DNA of 64,000 nucleotides from Pseudisothecium myosuroides (Eukaryota; Streptophyta; Bryopsida; Hypnales; Lembophyllaceae): the NCBI GenBank assembly GCA_951799445.1, contig OX637292.1, positions 16,743,296 through 16,807,295 on the forward strand, written 5' to 3'. Made by a program: the position numbers and the translations under genes. The notes beneath the pieces are model-generated. The model was not told the origin of the DNA and did not search any database. It was given only the letters and a program-made list of their open reading frames with translations. Positions 1 to 10,404 of this stretch are shown here, piece by piece (the first letter of the stretch is position 1; every line of letters begins with the position of its first letter).

Positions 1-484
1 AATGCGCTGATCAGCGATCGGTCAAGACCATTGGCCGAATTAAAGACCTCCAAATTCAGATCAGGGGGATCAATTACATTGTTACCTTCGAAGTCTTGCC
101 ACTCAACGAGGAGGCCATCAGCCCCTATCCATTGTTCTTAGGTCGTGGGTTCTTTCGCCAATGTGGCAGGGTAGTAGACTGGAGGAAGGCCCAGCCTACC
201 TTCACCTACGGGCCGAATGATGCAAGGACAAAGATACCAATCGTTTCCAACGACCCAACTCTATGGGGCCCCCAAGAGTTTGTCTATACAACCGTCCAAA
301 CCATGCAGGCCACGGCGACCACTGACCTAGGCAAGATGAAATGCTTGGGGTTGGACTTGTATGGGTTAGAAGACAATGCGCCATTTGAGGAATGGCTTCA
401 AGAGCACCTTGTAGGCGCAAGATTACCCACCCTTGGTAATAAAGCAAACACCGACCAGATTCTATGCTTTTATTCACTTTTTTA
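1..484 (+). pseudogene. LTR-retrotransposon aspartic protease fragment (retropepsin C-terminal half and linker)
   Basis: One frame is open from the left edge of the window to a TAA at 482-484. It reads with the pattern of the distal half of a retroviral-type aspartic protease: an I-x-G turn, a hydrophobic F-E-V strand, then Y-P-L-F-L-G-R-G-F-F and V-V-D-W, like the YPLLLGRPxL...DW strand-helix of plant retrotransposon proteases. The catalytic D-S/T-G and everything upstream lie outside the window. No reverse transcriptase follows, because at about position 410 the sequence enters the terminus of an antisense LTR; the last 25 codons are LTR sequence. The retropepsin-like pattern is seen; assignment to an LTR retrotransposon pol or gag-pro is family knowledge; interruption by the LTR is inferred from the matching terminus in two other copies. 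Confidence 0.6.
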
Positions 485-553
485 ATATATGGGGGTGTTG
501 TAATCGCGGTCCACTGTCCCTTCTAAGCAATAAATCTTTTTTGCTAACGTTTC
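482..553 (-). CDS. LTR leader exon 2, copy A1 (candidate)
   Basis: A 3' splice site (CTTAG at about 558-554) is followed in phase 0 by 23 codons ending in TAA. The translation contains the block K-K-I-Y-C-L-E-G-T. The same block (K-K-I-H-Y-L-E-G-T) is read after the equivalent acceptor in copy C, and I-H-C-L-E-G-T-V-D-R is present in copy B after a 2-base frame offset. Together with exon 1 this gives a peptide of about 44 residues. The stop could mean a self-contained short peptide or decay of a longer reading frame. The implied intron is 554-1880 (1327 nt). Confidence 0.4.
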   Translation of the reverse strand, partial: ETLAKKIYCLEGTVDRDYNTPIY

Positions 554-779
554 CTAAGAGTCATGGATGGGCAAAAGAAATGCCTAAAGATGCATGTAAT
601 AATTTCCAAGCTAACTGCGAATGATCAGAGGTGATAGTGATTTAATGTAAAATTCTAACTCCCTAACTATCTATCCTATGTCTAGGGTTGACTGGGTGGT
701 TGGCGTCATTTCTAATATCCCTAACTACGTGAAATGGGAACCCCTATGTCCCTTCTATGAACCCCTAAGATTATCTCTG

Positions 780-1620
780 GTTTTTAATGCTCTACCTAAA
801 AGTTCTACTTCTAAAGACTAATCCTAAAGTTCAACTTTTACTCTAAATTCCAACTTCCAAATGTAACTCTAGATTTTTACTCCTTTGACTTGATTCTGAC
901 TTTGAACCTCCAAGTTGATTCTATAATCTATAGTTGACCCTTGACTCTAGGTTTATTACTTCTAAACTATCTTTAAAACTTTAACTCTTGAATTTAACTC
1001 TATGTTTTGACTTTTAACTCTAGGTTTTTACTTCTAAAATTAATCCCAATTTTTAACTTCTAGGTTTGACTCTACGTTTTCACTTTCCACTTTAGATTTT
1101 CTACTTCTAGAAACTAACTTTAAAATTTAACTTCTACTTCTAACTTTTACTTCTACTTTGAGCTTTGTTTTTTACCATCCAATTTTTACTTCAAATTTTT
1201 ACTTCTAAGTTTAACCCTAGCTTTTGACCTCTAATAGTCACTCTAACTTTGAATTTCTAACTTCAAGATTTAACTTCCTAATTCTAACTCGGGAATCTAC
1301 TTCCTAAATTGATTTTTTATTCTACTTCCTAAATTTACTCTAAAATCTCTACTTTTAATTCCTACTCTTTTACTTGGATTTTTGACTCCTAAATTAATTC
1401 TAAACTTTTACTTTCAAACTACCCTAAGACTTGAGAATTTAACCCCTAGATTAAATTTCAAACTAACTCTAATTTTTTACTTCCCAAAGTTAACTCTAGA
1501 TTTTGAACTTAGAGTTTAACTTTTACAATTAAAACTTTAATTTGACTCTAGTTTTTAACCGCCAATTAATCCCTAATTTTAATCCTAAATTCTCCTTCTA
1601 CTCTAAATTCCTAAGCTCCA
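780..1620. repeat. Low-complexity degenerate repeat of the LTR intron
   Basis: The stretch is built from degenerate units of about 12-16 bases of the type AACTCTAGATTTTT / ACTTCTAAA. An equivalent tract occupies 52385-52900 in LTR copy B at the same place between exon 2 and exon 1. It has no coding potential. It looks like an old microsatellite-like intron tract. Confidence 0.6.
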
Positions 1621-1880
1621 TCCATGGTTCCCTTTGGATGAAATTTTAATCAAATTCCTCCGTCCTACCCCCTACTATTTAACTTATCCTAACACAGTCA
1701 ATATAAAGCCAAATCCTAAGTGTAATATGTTTTCGGAAACCTCTACTTCTAATTTCTAACCTTTTGAATCTAAACTTTTAATTTGCACAAATCTTGGCTT
1801 GCTAATTGCGCTTTTAAGCGTTGATCAAGGAAATCAACGCTAATTAGGAAAAAACACCAAGGATTAATTCAAAAACTCAC

Positions 1881-1943
1881 CTCCTCACTGCCGGTGTTGA
1901 AAATAACGTCGTCCACATCCGCATGCACGTCCTCATGCTCCAT
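1881..1943 (-). CDS. LTR leader exon 1, copy A1 (acidic 21-codon exon)
   Basis: ATG at 1943-1941 opens 21 codons beginning MEHEDVHADVDDV, rich in Asp and Glu, ending in GAG directly before GTGAGT at 1880-1875, a strong plant 5' splice site. The exon aligns without gaps to 53182-53244, where most differences are conservative at the protein level, and has the same length as the divergent exon at 59261-59323. The exon ends in phase 0. Function unknown: it could be the N-terminus of a Gag-like protein made from a spliced retrotransposon RNA, or a short upstream ORF. Exon status is inferred from conservation of start, phase and splice site. Confidence 0.55.
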
Positions 1944-2218
1944 CGTAATTTTTTGTTTTGTTTGATTTTTTCCAAGCTCACCGCTTAATTTTTGAAATAA
2001 ATCACCCTTGCGATCTAACTTCCTTCTTTCCCCTTCTCCTTTCTTTTCTTTATCCTTCTCTCCTTCTACTCTAGTACTATTCCACCTAAGCTTTTATAGA
2101 GCCTTACACTCGAACTCCAAAACCCAAGAAAATTAATGGTCTCTCCTATCCCCTTACACCTTCCAACTTTTTGTCATACTAATCTTTCTTCTAATGGTCA
2201 CCAAGCTTGGATTTTTGA

Positions 2219-2372
2219 TCTGGTTTTCTGAACTTGATTTCTGGACTAGAATTCTAGACTGGTTTTCTAGACTGGTTTTCTAAATTGTTTTTTTGGACTT
2301 AGTTGTCTAAATTGTTTTTTTTGGACTGGTTTTTTGGACTGGTTTTCTAAACTGTTTTTTTGGACTGGTTTT
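2219..2372. repeat. Tandem repeat of about 17 bp in LTR A1
   Basis: Eight or so units of the type GACTGGTTTTCTA(A) with T-run length variation. It lies between the AAGCTTCGCCGT boxes and exon 1. Copies B, C and D carry different tandem repeats at the corresponding position. Confidence 0.75.
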
Positions 2373-2747
2373 TAAAAGACTAAGAAAAGACTAGGTCTAG
2401 CTAAAAACTAGGGAAGACAAGATCTTTTCTAAACTAAGGAAAAACTAGATTTTTGCTAAATTTTGGTAACACGGAACCTGCTAATGCTAAATAGCTTGGT
2501 AGCTAAACTCTGGACATTTCCAAAAAGGTCTTCAAAACTAGACTTTGGAACTAAGGATTGGGGAGGTTCAAAGCTTCACCGTAAAGTTGGATTTAACACC
2601 AACTTTAGGACTTTGTAGCACTCCGGGAGTTCAAAGCTTCGCCGTCCCGGGGGGGGTCCACACAACAAGGAAGACTTTAGAAGAAGATAGGAAAATACAC
2701 TCTAAAAACAACACCTATTAAAGTTAAAGCTCCGCCGTCTCGGGGTG

Positions 2748-4034
2748 TGTGAGCCCTCAAGTTAGCACTTGGAACTCTGGGATTATTTTTCGCGATTTAA
2801 TGTTAGTTTTTAGTCTTAATTCATGCAAAATAGCATGAAGTAGTAGTTGAGAGGAGTTTGGTAGAAGTCCCTACCAGATTAGTGAGGAGTCTTCCTAAAA
2901 TCATGGAAAGTACAAAATACTCTGCTTTTCTATGTTTAGGTCTTAGTTTAGGGTCTTAAAGTCCATGTTAACATTTTAGAGAGATGTGAGGATGTGAGGA
3001 TTAGCCAGTTCTAGTGTCTTGTCCATGTAAAACTTGACATGTGAGTATATGTGACAGCTTGGCTGAATCATAAAAGTCTATGTTCAGGTTTAGAAGTGTC
3101 TAGATCCAATTCATGTGGAATTTGGACTAGTAATGTAAAAAGCTACAAATGTTGAAGAATACGAACCAAAATGCAAAGTAGAAGAAGGGCGAGGTGATTG
3201 GAGCTTACAAAAAGGTGCTTTTAGGATAAAAGCATGCCAAGAGATCAACAGCGGAGCTAATCATCCATGACAAAACCCGGTACCAAATTAATTTCCCCTT
3301 TGGGTGGAAATTATTAAAAGAACTGCTAAATTTAGCATCCTTATTGGAGATTTGATTTTTCCCTTGGCTTTTGGACACTTCCTAAAAGATTGTCCAAAAG
3401 TTTCGGGATTTTATAAAACTCCACGATGACTCTATGGGAAGTCAACCGCCTTTGAAACTGATGGTAATTTCATAGAAATTATCTATAGTGTGGTAAAATC
3501 TCACTGAAAATTAGATTAGAGTTTTTTGTATTAAATAAGCGACCATTCAAGTTTGAAGACTTTCTGATAGTCAGAAATACCAGAATCGACAATGACATCG
3601 AATTTAACAAGAATTTACAACATGGTGGCGGGTTGACCAGCGAACTAGGAGTTAGCGGTGTCCAAATGTCGCAAATAAAGAATGTTTTCTTACTCTCACA
3701 AACCTTCCAAGCAACCCTAGCCAGTCAGTTTTCTCAGGAAATTCAAATTCCATTAGTTGAAATTTTGACTTTTCTTTGAAGTTATCGTTAGTGGTTTTTA
3801 CGAGTATTTACAGCCTGGAAGAAGGGGTGAGGGGTCTTAGAGACTAATTAGGGTCTTTTGAACACGATGGCACAATCAGTTTTCAATTTGGAGTTGTTCT
3901 CAAGAAGATAGGAAGAGTTCAGCCGTAAGTTTGACTTTTTTAGAGTAATTAGCGGTAATTCGAGGTTAATTGACAAAATATCTTGGTGGAAATTGAAGAT
4001 TTGATTTAGTTAAGATTTCAAATCTTTCCTTTAA
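2748..4034 (+). mobile_element. LTR copy A2/D, 5' part (U3), sense orientation
   Basis: TGTGAGCCCTCAAGTTAGCA at 2748 matches the LTR start read on the minus strand at 56146 (GAGCTCCCAAATTGTCA) and 62212. Further blocks match the U3 of copies B and C in order when strand is taken into account: a GTCAACC block at about 3430, a GGTAATTTC...GTAAAATCTCA block at 3460-3510, and a GGCACAATCAG...GGAGTT block at 3870-3900. The homology stops at TTAA 4031-4034, where the piggyBac-like element begins. The missing downstream part of this LTR (TATA box onward) is found at 13797 on the far side of that element. Confidence 0.7.
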
Positions 4035-5281
4035 CCCTTTAGTGGTTGGACTCATGGAGGACATTGGGAAGGCAGTGGGAAGACGAAAACTTTGAAATTC
4101 TGCTGTTGTGAGTCGAAGTACAATTGCACGAGATTAACCATATGATCTTAAAGGTTTCTATGGCAGTAGGGTACAAGAGCAAAAATTACTGTGATAGAGT
4201 TTGCCGATCGGCTGATTATGAGGTTTGACTGCAATATCGAAGGAGTTGACCTCCACGAGCAGAGGCGTTCCTGCGTTTTTGAATCCTATTTGTGAAGTCC
4301 GATGAGCACTGGAAAATTATCCAAAAATATGGACATGACAGCACTTCAAGTGCAGAGCGCATACGCATTCACAAATCGACTAAACAAATTACCACTTCTA
4401 AGATTCATAGCTTGTAATGCGAAACACTAACTCCGAGAGAACGACAAGGGCATGCACTAAAACTTTGTGGATGATGTGTCCAGCTGACCCGCACTGCAGC
4501 ATGTGCTGTTCAGTGGACTGCCCTTCTGCCCACCTTCTGCCATCCATGCTGGACTTTTCGAAGAAGACAAACACCCTGACGTCACCTATGGCACCGTGTA
4601 CATCGTACATGTTCAAGGAATGTATGTCGACCATACAACAAATGTGCCTTGAAGAATGTGGTTCACTTCAGAAATTTGGAATCTCTCTAAGCCAGCTCAG
4701 GCAAACACGCAGAAAAAGTATGAACATTCACAGAGTATGCACACCAACGACAAGTCTCACACACAGATCAGAAGTAGTCATGCACAGCTGATTTTACAAT
4801 ACTATATTTTATTTCATATAATATATGCACAGACAGGCCGTCATCGACATAACAACGTCAACGCTACGGCCTTGCGACGTCCTGGCTAACAAACTTAGAA
4901 GCCTAGCACCGGTCCAACCCCGGACTAACTATACATAATTACAACTAAGTTCAGGACAAACCTCTTCCACGAGGCATAGATCCTGTACAGTAGCGACAAT
5001 ACAGCTTCACCAAAACTACATACAGTCAATCCCGTGCACTGACAAGGGGCATCGAGAATCCAAACTGCTATGTTCAAAAAAGGTTGCAGCAGTCCAACTG
5101 AAAACGCTGATGCAACAAATCAGTGTACATGGAAAAAACATGTACTCCAACTTCGTCTTCATTCACACAAGTAAATATTCACAACTACAGCCGATCATAC
5201 TGTTCAAGTATACACCCCGAGTCCCCCTCAAAATTGTTGCTGTCCATGAGCATGACAAGCAAGCACTGTCACGGTCACTAC

Positions 5282-8200
5282 TCACCTCCTGAGCAGATAA
5301 TGACTGCGCTGGAAGCAATCACCTGCGTGCAAAAAAACTCCGCCGCACTGCGGGCATTGCAGGTTAGTTCAGGCCACACCTCTGCAGAAATGACACTTCC
5401 TTCGCTGTGCGGATCGAACGAGCCCATGAACTCCGGGCACAGACGGACGAAACTGGGATACCGCTCCTCGTTGCATGCTCCAAGGCCGGCTGAGCTCGTC
5501 GGCAAGCTGCAGCTGAAAATGCAAGTGCGACACAAGATCTTTGTCGAGCTGCTCCAGTGCAATCTTGTTCAGGATGTAACAATTGACCACTATTGTATCA
5601 AGCAAGTAAAAGAAAACTTTATGCCACCACTTATGGCTCCTGGTCTGACTAGAGTAGCTTCCTCGGAGGTGGTCAGCGACGTCCACACCTCTCATCCAAT
5701 CACAATAAGCCTTGTGAACCGGTGAAGTGTCTAAATCAACAACGTCTCCATTGATTCGTCTGGGAACCGTTGGCCACTCCTCTCCTTCACGTGGAATTGG
5801 TGCGTAATAAGTTGATAGCATGAAAAAAGCTTTTCTGTCAACAAAAACGACTGCTGCAATATCTTTGGCTCCGTGCATCCTCCACACTAATGAGCCCTGC
5901 GGCAGCTCCGAAAATGTCTTCAAGTCTTGCAGCAACTTTGGCAGTCCCAGACAGTTGCAACGGACCATTCCAACACCAAAAGTACCTCGACTACGGAGCT
6001 CCACTAAAAGCTTGATGGAGGTAAAATAATTATCAGTACAAACTATATGCGCCAACCCATGAAGCCCCTCCATCAAGTGCATCACAATGTCATGGGCCGT
6101 CTTTGCCTCCCCGGTTATACCTCCTGCCAAAGAATCTCTGAATGAAGAGCCAGTGTAGATCTGGAAGTCGTACAAGTATTTCAAACGCGCATCCGCCAGA
6201 CACCAGACTTTCACTCCCCACTTCGTGGGTTTGCTAGGCAGGTACTGTCTCACCGGGCAGTACTTGCCTTTATACGGAATCATTGTTTCGTCAATACTAA
6301 CTTCTTGGTTGAGATGCCAATTCACTTTGAACCTCCTCCGCACTTCCGCAGTTCCGTAACGAGCCATCTCATTTTGCGAAGACGATCAAACTCAACATCG
6401 TCACCACCCGCAGCTGGCACTGTATCATCCGCTACGTGGAGGCAGTGATGTCCTCATACCTCCTGCTGGTCATGATGCTCGAAATACTAGGGCAATACAG
6501 GAATTGGTTCCCTCTATTCCAGTAGCTACGATGATTTGGTAGTCTTTTGATTCCCATGAGTAAATTAATAGCGAAAAAAGCTTTCAACTCCGCTTTCTCT
6601 AGTGCCCACCAATTTCGACCACCTATTGGCACCGTGCTACCTTCCTCCAATTCACTGGCGTAACGATTCGTATCATCGCATATCCGGTTCAAAGGCTGGT
6701 CGCTCCAGAATCGAGCAAACAAAGCGGCCTTGGTGGGCATCCGCATTATTGGAAAGCTAGGGCCACCAGTGGGACCGCAGAACGCAGGCGCGGGGACAGC
6801 AAACGCGGAGTTGTTGGTGGTCCACGTCTCTTCTCTGAACGCGTGCAGAAAAGCCCGACGCTCCGTTGCCCCTGACAGCCTGCCATTGCGACCCGGTCAA
6901 GGCGCTCCAGCTCTTGCAATGCCCACTGCAGGTGCATTGACTGCTGGCACAGCTGCATTGACAGCCGCTCCCCTCGAACTTCCAACTCTGTCTGCAGGAG
7001 TTTCCGACGGTAGGGTTTTATGAACGCTCATTGAGGAGGTCGCTGTAATCGATGGGAAGGTCGTCTTCGCCATTGAATGAAGCGGCATTGCAGTCTTAGG
7101 TTGTGCTTGTGTTGACATCAGCTCACCCGCTGTACCTTTGTTTGGAAGAAAGCCCACTTTGATGCACTTACTCGCTTCGCGTCTTGCAGCAGAGCGTGTC
7201 GATACGCCCACCACCCGAGCGGGAGTGCACACATCGCGTTCGTGATTTTCAGCTCCGACATCAGCTCCAGCAGTGGACATTGTCGGCCCACAAATGCCAA
7301 CGCTCGGAGTCCTCGGCAGTCTAGGCGCACACACCGTTGAAGGTAGACCATCATGGACCACTAATTCAAAAAGTCTAACGAAACTGTCAGTGCGCGATAG
7401 TGCTAGTGGAGGAGCCTCCTCGAGCTGTGCAATGTGTTCGCCATCCAGTGAAGCGGCTGACGTATGGGCTGCCTGAGTTGTGTTCTCGTGGTCGAGATCC
7501 AAACCGACGTCCCCACCACTGCAGGAGCGGAGTAATGTGGAATAGAAGCTGGTGAGGGACATGTCGCTATCTCCCTCTGTCTCCTGGGATGACGGATGCC
7601 CTCCGGGTAATCGGTAGTTGCACTCATCACCGAGTGGGAGCGAGACGTCAGTGGATTTGCATTGCCTCACAATCTCTATGCGGTCCACGAAACCGCACGA
7701 CAAATGCACTTCTCTACCGTTGTCGAGCAAAATGACATACATGAGTTCGCATCTGTCACTGCGGACGTAGGAGTGGATGACGAGTCTGAGAAGCCATTGC
7801 ACAGACTCTTCCATCGCCTCCCGTGGAGTGTGCGGATTCAGCAGACAAGCAGGAAATCTAACAAGCATGGGAGTACTCACCGCCGCAGGAGAAAGGTTCG
7901 TGGACGGTGTATCGATAAGCCAGCGACTCCCTCGCCACGGCATTACGCACATGCTGTCTGAGTCGGCTAGCGGGAGCGTGCTTGTGGAGGCGGGAACCTG
8001 CACTGCTGCAGACAGTGCTTCCGGGAGAAGATCAGATGAGTCCCACGCCGGAAGAGGCTATTTACCTCGTTTGAAGACCGCATTGTCATTCACGTCGCTG
8101 GTGACAGCTTCTTTCCTCTTTCGACTTGCATCTGGATTGTTGATTGAGGGCGTCACTGTTGTTTTGTTTGTTGTAGATGGACGTTCTAGACTTGCACGGG

Positions 8201-8490
8201 ACGGAGACTGCGACATTGGTGCGGCCTCCTCTACTATGGACTGCACGTCAAGCATGCTGTCGTCGATGGCTGCAAGAAACGATCCGAACTTCGTCACGTC
8301 CGTGTTAGTCCTGGGACTAGGAAGAGTCGGTGCGGATGCAAATGCGGCACAAGCACGGTGGTGAAGCAGCGTCAGGCTAGAGCATGAAGTGGAGGGCGTG
8401 GTTGACGTTGTCGTTGAACCCGTCCCGATGACCTTCAGGTAATCATTCTCTCCACCCCAAGATACGGGCGCAATGGTGTCGAAATAAAAA
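5282..8490 (-). pseudogene. piggyBac transposase (DDE_Tnp_1_7 type), decayed
   Basis: The DDE core reads on the minus strand from about 6770 to 5369. The N-terminal part shows A-R-F-W-S-D-Q-P-L...T-N-R-Y-A and W-x-A-L-E-K-A-E-L-K-A-F-F-A-I, then the three acidic positions in S-I-D-E-T-M-I-P, C-T-D-N-Y-F-T-S and M-R-G-V-D-V-A-D-H. A cysteine-rich C-terminal finger (C-H-F-C, C-P-Q-C, C-F-x(4)-H) ends at 5282. It is broken by an in-frame TGA at 5369-5371 inside that finger and by two frameshifts, near 6435 and near 6340. Upstream the same frame stays open to about 8490 apart from TGA 6897-6899 and TAG 8058-8060, giving an unusually long, Ser/Thr-rich N-terminal region. The transposase would cut and paste at TTAA. 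Identity is firm; the 5' limit is uncertain and an intron there is possible. Plus-strand ORFs here are shadows. Confidence 0.85.
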
Positions 8491-9990
8491 TCTCAAACCC
8501 TGGGGGGTGTCCTTCCGCTTGACACCTTGCTTGACGGATCGTCGAAGCAAGTTCCGTTGATCCAAGAGTCCAAGAATTTATCTAGTTTGGAAATCGGTAG
8601 CTCTGATGGACGTCGTCCACTCCCTGATAGTTTGTCGAATGTACGTCAACCGAGGCGGTTGCTAGTCACATAACGGAATGACAACGGCCATGAAACACCG
8701 CTTTCATTGTCCACGTGGAAAAAAGGGAATAGTACGCACGAGTTTGTGAATGGTAAATGTTAACTGTGAGTGCCAATAGAGTAGAGAGTTAGTACAATGT
8801 ATGCATGAAATCACAGCATTGGTATAGGGACAGCAATTGAAGTGCAGTGGTTATGTCCTGAACACATAAAAGTACAAAGGTGAAGGTCTGTGCTGTGTTT
8901 TCCTCTTTGTCATTCCTGTCCGTGAGCACATAAAATCCTGAAGTTCCATATGTGACGGACTGTTTGTGATGTACGTAGAGCAAGTGATGGTTTTGTCTTG
9001 CTTGACCGACGTACTACACGTATTGTTCACAGGAGTTTGCGATGAAACATTCTGCTCTGTCGTTATCAGAATTCTGAATTTCAAAATACAGGAGCACAAG
9101 ACAGCTCCGTAAAATACAATGGACTGACGGAGTGCACGTGACGTTAGCGACTCTACAATGCGAAGGACGGAAGAACAAGAAATGAATCAACATTTGGCAT
9201 GCACTGAACAGTGTCAACGATGAAAAAGTACAAGCATAAATTAGACGACGTCACAGTACTCTGTCTGTACATAGAAGTGACGAGTGGAAGCAGCAGCAAA
9301 ACAAAACGAACACAAGTGGTGAAGAAGTACCTTGCTCTACTATGAACCTCAGAAGATGTGTAAATTTTGTGCGCTCAAAGGGATTGTAGGAGTGGCTTTG
9401 CTCTTTTCTTATAGGCAAATGAAGAGTGCTATGCAAGTAGCGTTCATCAATTATCATGAATGCATGTTACAGTGACGGTGGGGTTCTGGGATCATGGACC
9501 TCACTTGATGTGGAGGAGTGTCTTTCAAGGTGAGAAGGACTTGTTTGGAAGCTACATTTTCACTGGAAAAAGTGATGTGAAGCTATTGTAGTGTACTATG
9601 AAGTCTGGAAGTGAAGCTATGCATTCAATGTGTGAGGGTGCACGGAATAGCATTCTGCAGAGCCCTATACTTTGTAGATTTACACTTTAGAATTTTTTTA
9701 AAATTGTTCTATTGCACTCTACAATGTAGAGGTAGAGGATAGCCAATTTTTTATGAACTTCTGTTGCCTTGTACAGAGAGACTTCTACATGCATGAGTAC
9801 GTAGTATGATGCAGAAAGTCCTTGCAATGAATTCCCGGACAGCAGTGTAATGGATTGTGTTTCCCAAGAGCATGTCTCCAAACAAAGAAGCGACAAGTGT
9901 CACATTTGTATACAAGAGAAATACCTCCAGAAATTCTACTAGAGTACTGTCGCAATGTGAATTTTTGGTTTTTTGTAAATTATCTAAATC
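8491..9990. other. Non-coding interior of the piggyBac-like element
   Basis: Moderately AT-rich sequence with only short ORFs on both strands, none of which shows a recognisable motif. No repeat array was noticed. It probably represents the 5' flank of the transposase gene. Confidence 0.4.
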
Positions 9991-10404
9991 TTGGAACGGA
10001 AACCGTGATCTGGGATCCGGATTTGAGCAAGAGGTAACCGACAACCGGAAATTAAACTACGGAACGGAATAGGTGACAATCCGGATTTGATCTGAATATA
10101 AACCGGATTAGAGTTGGAGCGGATCTGAATTGGAACGGATTGGGTCAGGAACGGATTTGGTCATGATGACAGATCAGACTATATATGGGCTGACCAATCC
10201 AATGGCCACTCTTTTTCAATCTTCGTTTGCGGAAATCTCGCTCCAGCTTGTACTTAGCTTCCCTCCCCAGCGCTTTGCTCCCTTGTTTTGTGAGTTGGTT
10301 TGTATGTGCGTGTTAGTGTGTTAGAGCGCGCAGCGCTTTAGCGTGTGTTGCAGGTTTAGAGGTATTCCGGTTGAGATCGGAAGAGCGAAGGTGAGAAACG
10401 GGAC
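9991..10404 (+). promoter_or_regulatory. CCGGAT-rich leader with TATA-like box upstream of the gag-like ORF
   Basis: From about 9995 to 10170 the sequence is dense in CGGAT / CCGGA motifs. ACTATATATGGGC at about 10178 is TATA-like, followed by a more GC-rich 220-base stretch leading to the ORF at 10405. The same CCGGAT signature returns at 12260-12340 and 12900-13270, so the ORF and its flanks appear to form one unit distinct from the transposase gene. Promoter function is inferred. Confidence 0.35.

Larger units (their letters stand above)
410..2747 (-). mobile_element. LTR copy A1, 3' portion (antisense, truncated)
   Basis: The first bases, TGTAGGCGC then a CCACCCTTGG block, match the ends of the two complete solo LTRs at 52026 and 58067. 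The homology continues inward through the 470-660 block (nearly identical to 52090-52250) and a 1.3-kb intron-like region, a short coding exon at 1881-1943, a tandem repeat at 2219-2372, and AAGCTTCGCCGT boxes up to about 2740. The U3 part with its TATA box is missing: at 2748 the sequence switches to the start of another LTR copy in the opposite orientation. Read in its own sense (minus strand), this is the transcribed leader, exon, intron and 3' end of the LTR. It entered the retropepsin ORF on the left in antisense. The partner target duplication is not found because the other end is lost. Confidence 0.7.

Noticed and set aside
202..477. Minus-strand ORF opposite the retropepsin fragment
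   Set aside because: The plus strand shows a clear protease pattern; the minus-strand product has none.
5123..5725. 200-codon plus-strand ORF
   Set aside because: It overlaps the C-terminal half of the piggyBac transposase in antisense and shows no domain.
7777..8364. 195-codon plus-strand ORF
   Set aside because: Antisense shadow of the transposase N-terminal region, in GC-rich DNA where stops are rare.
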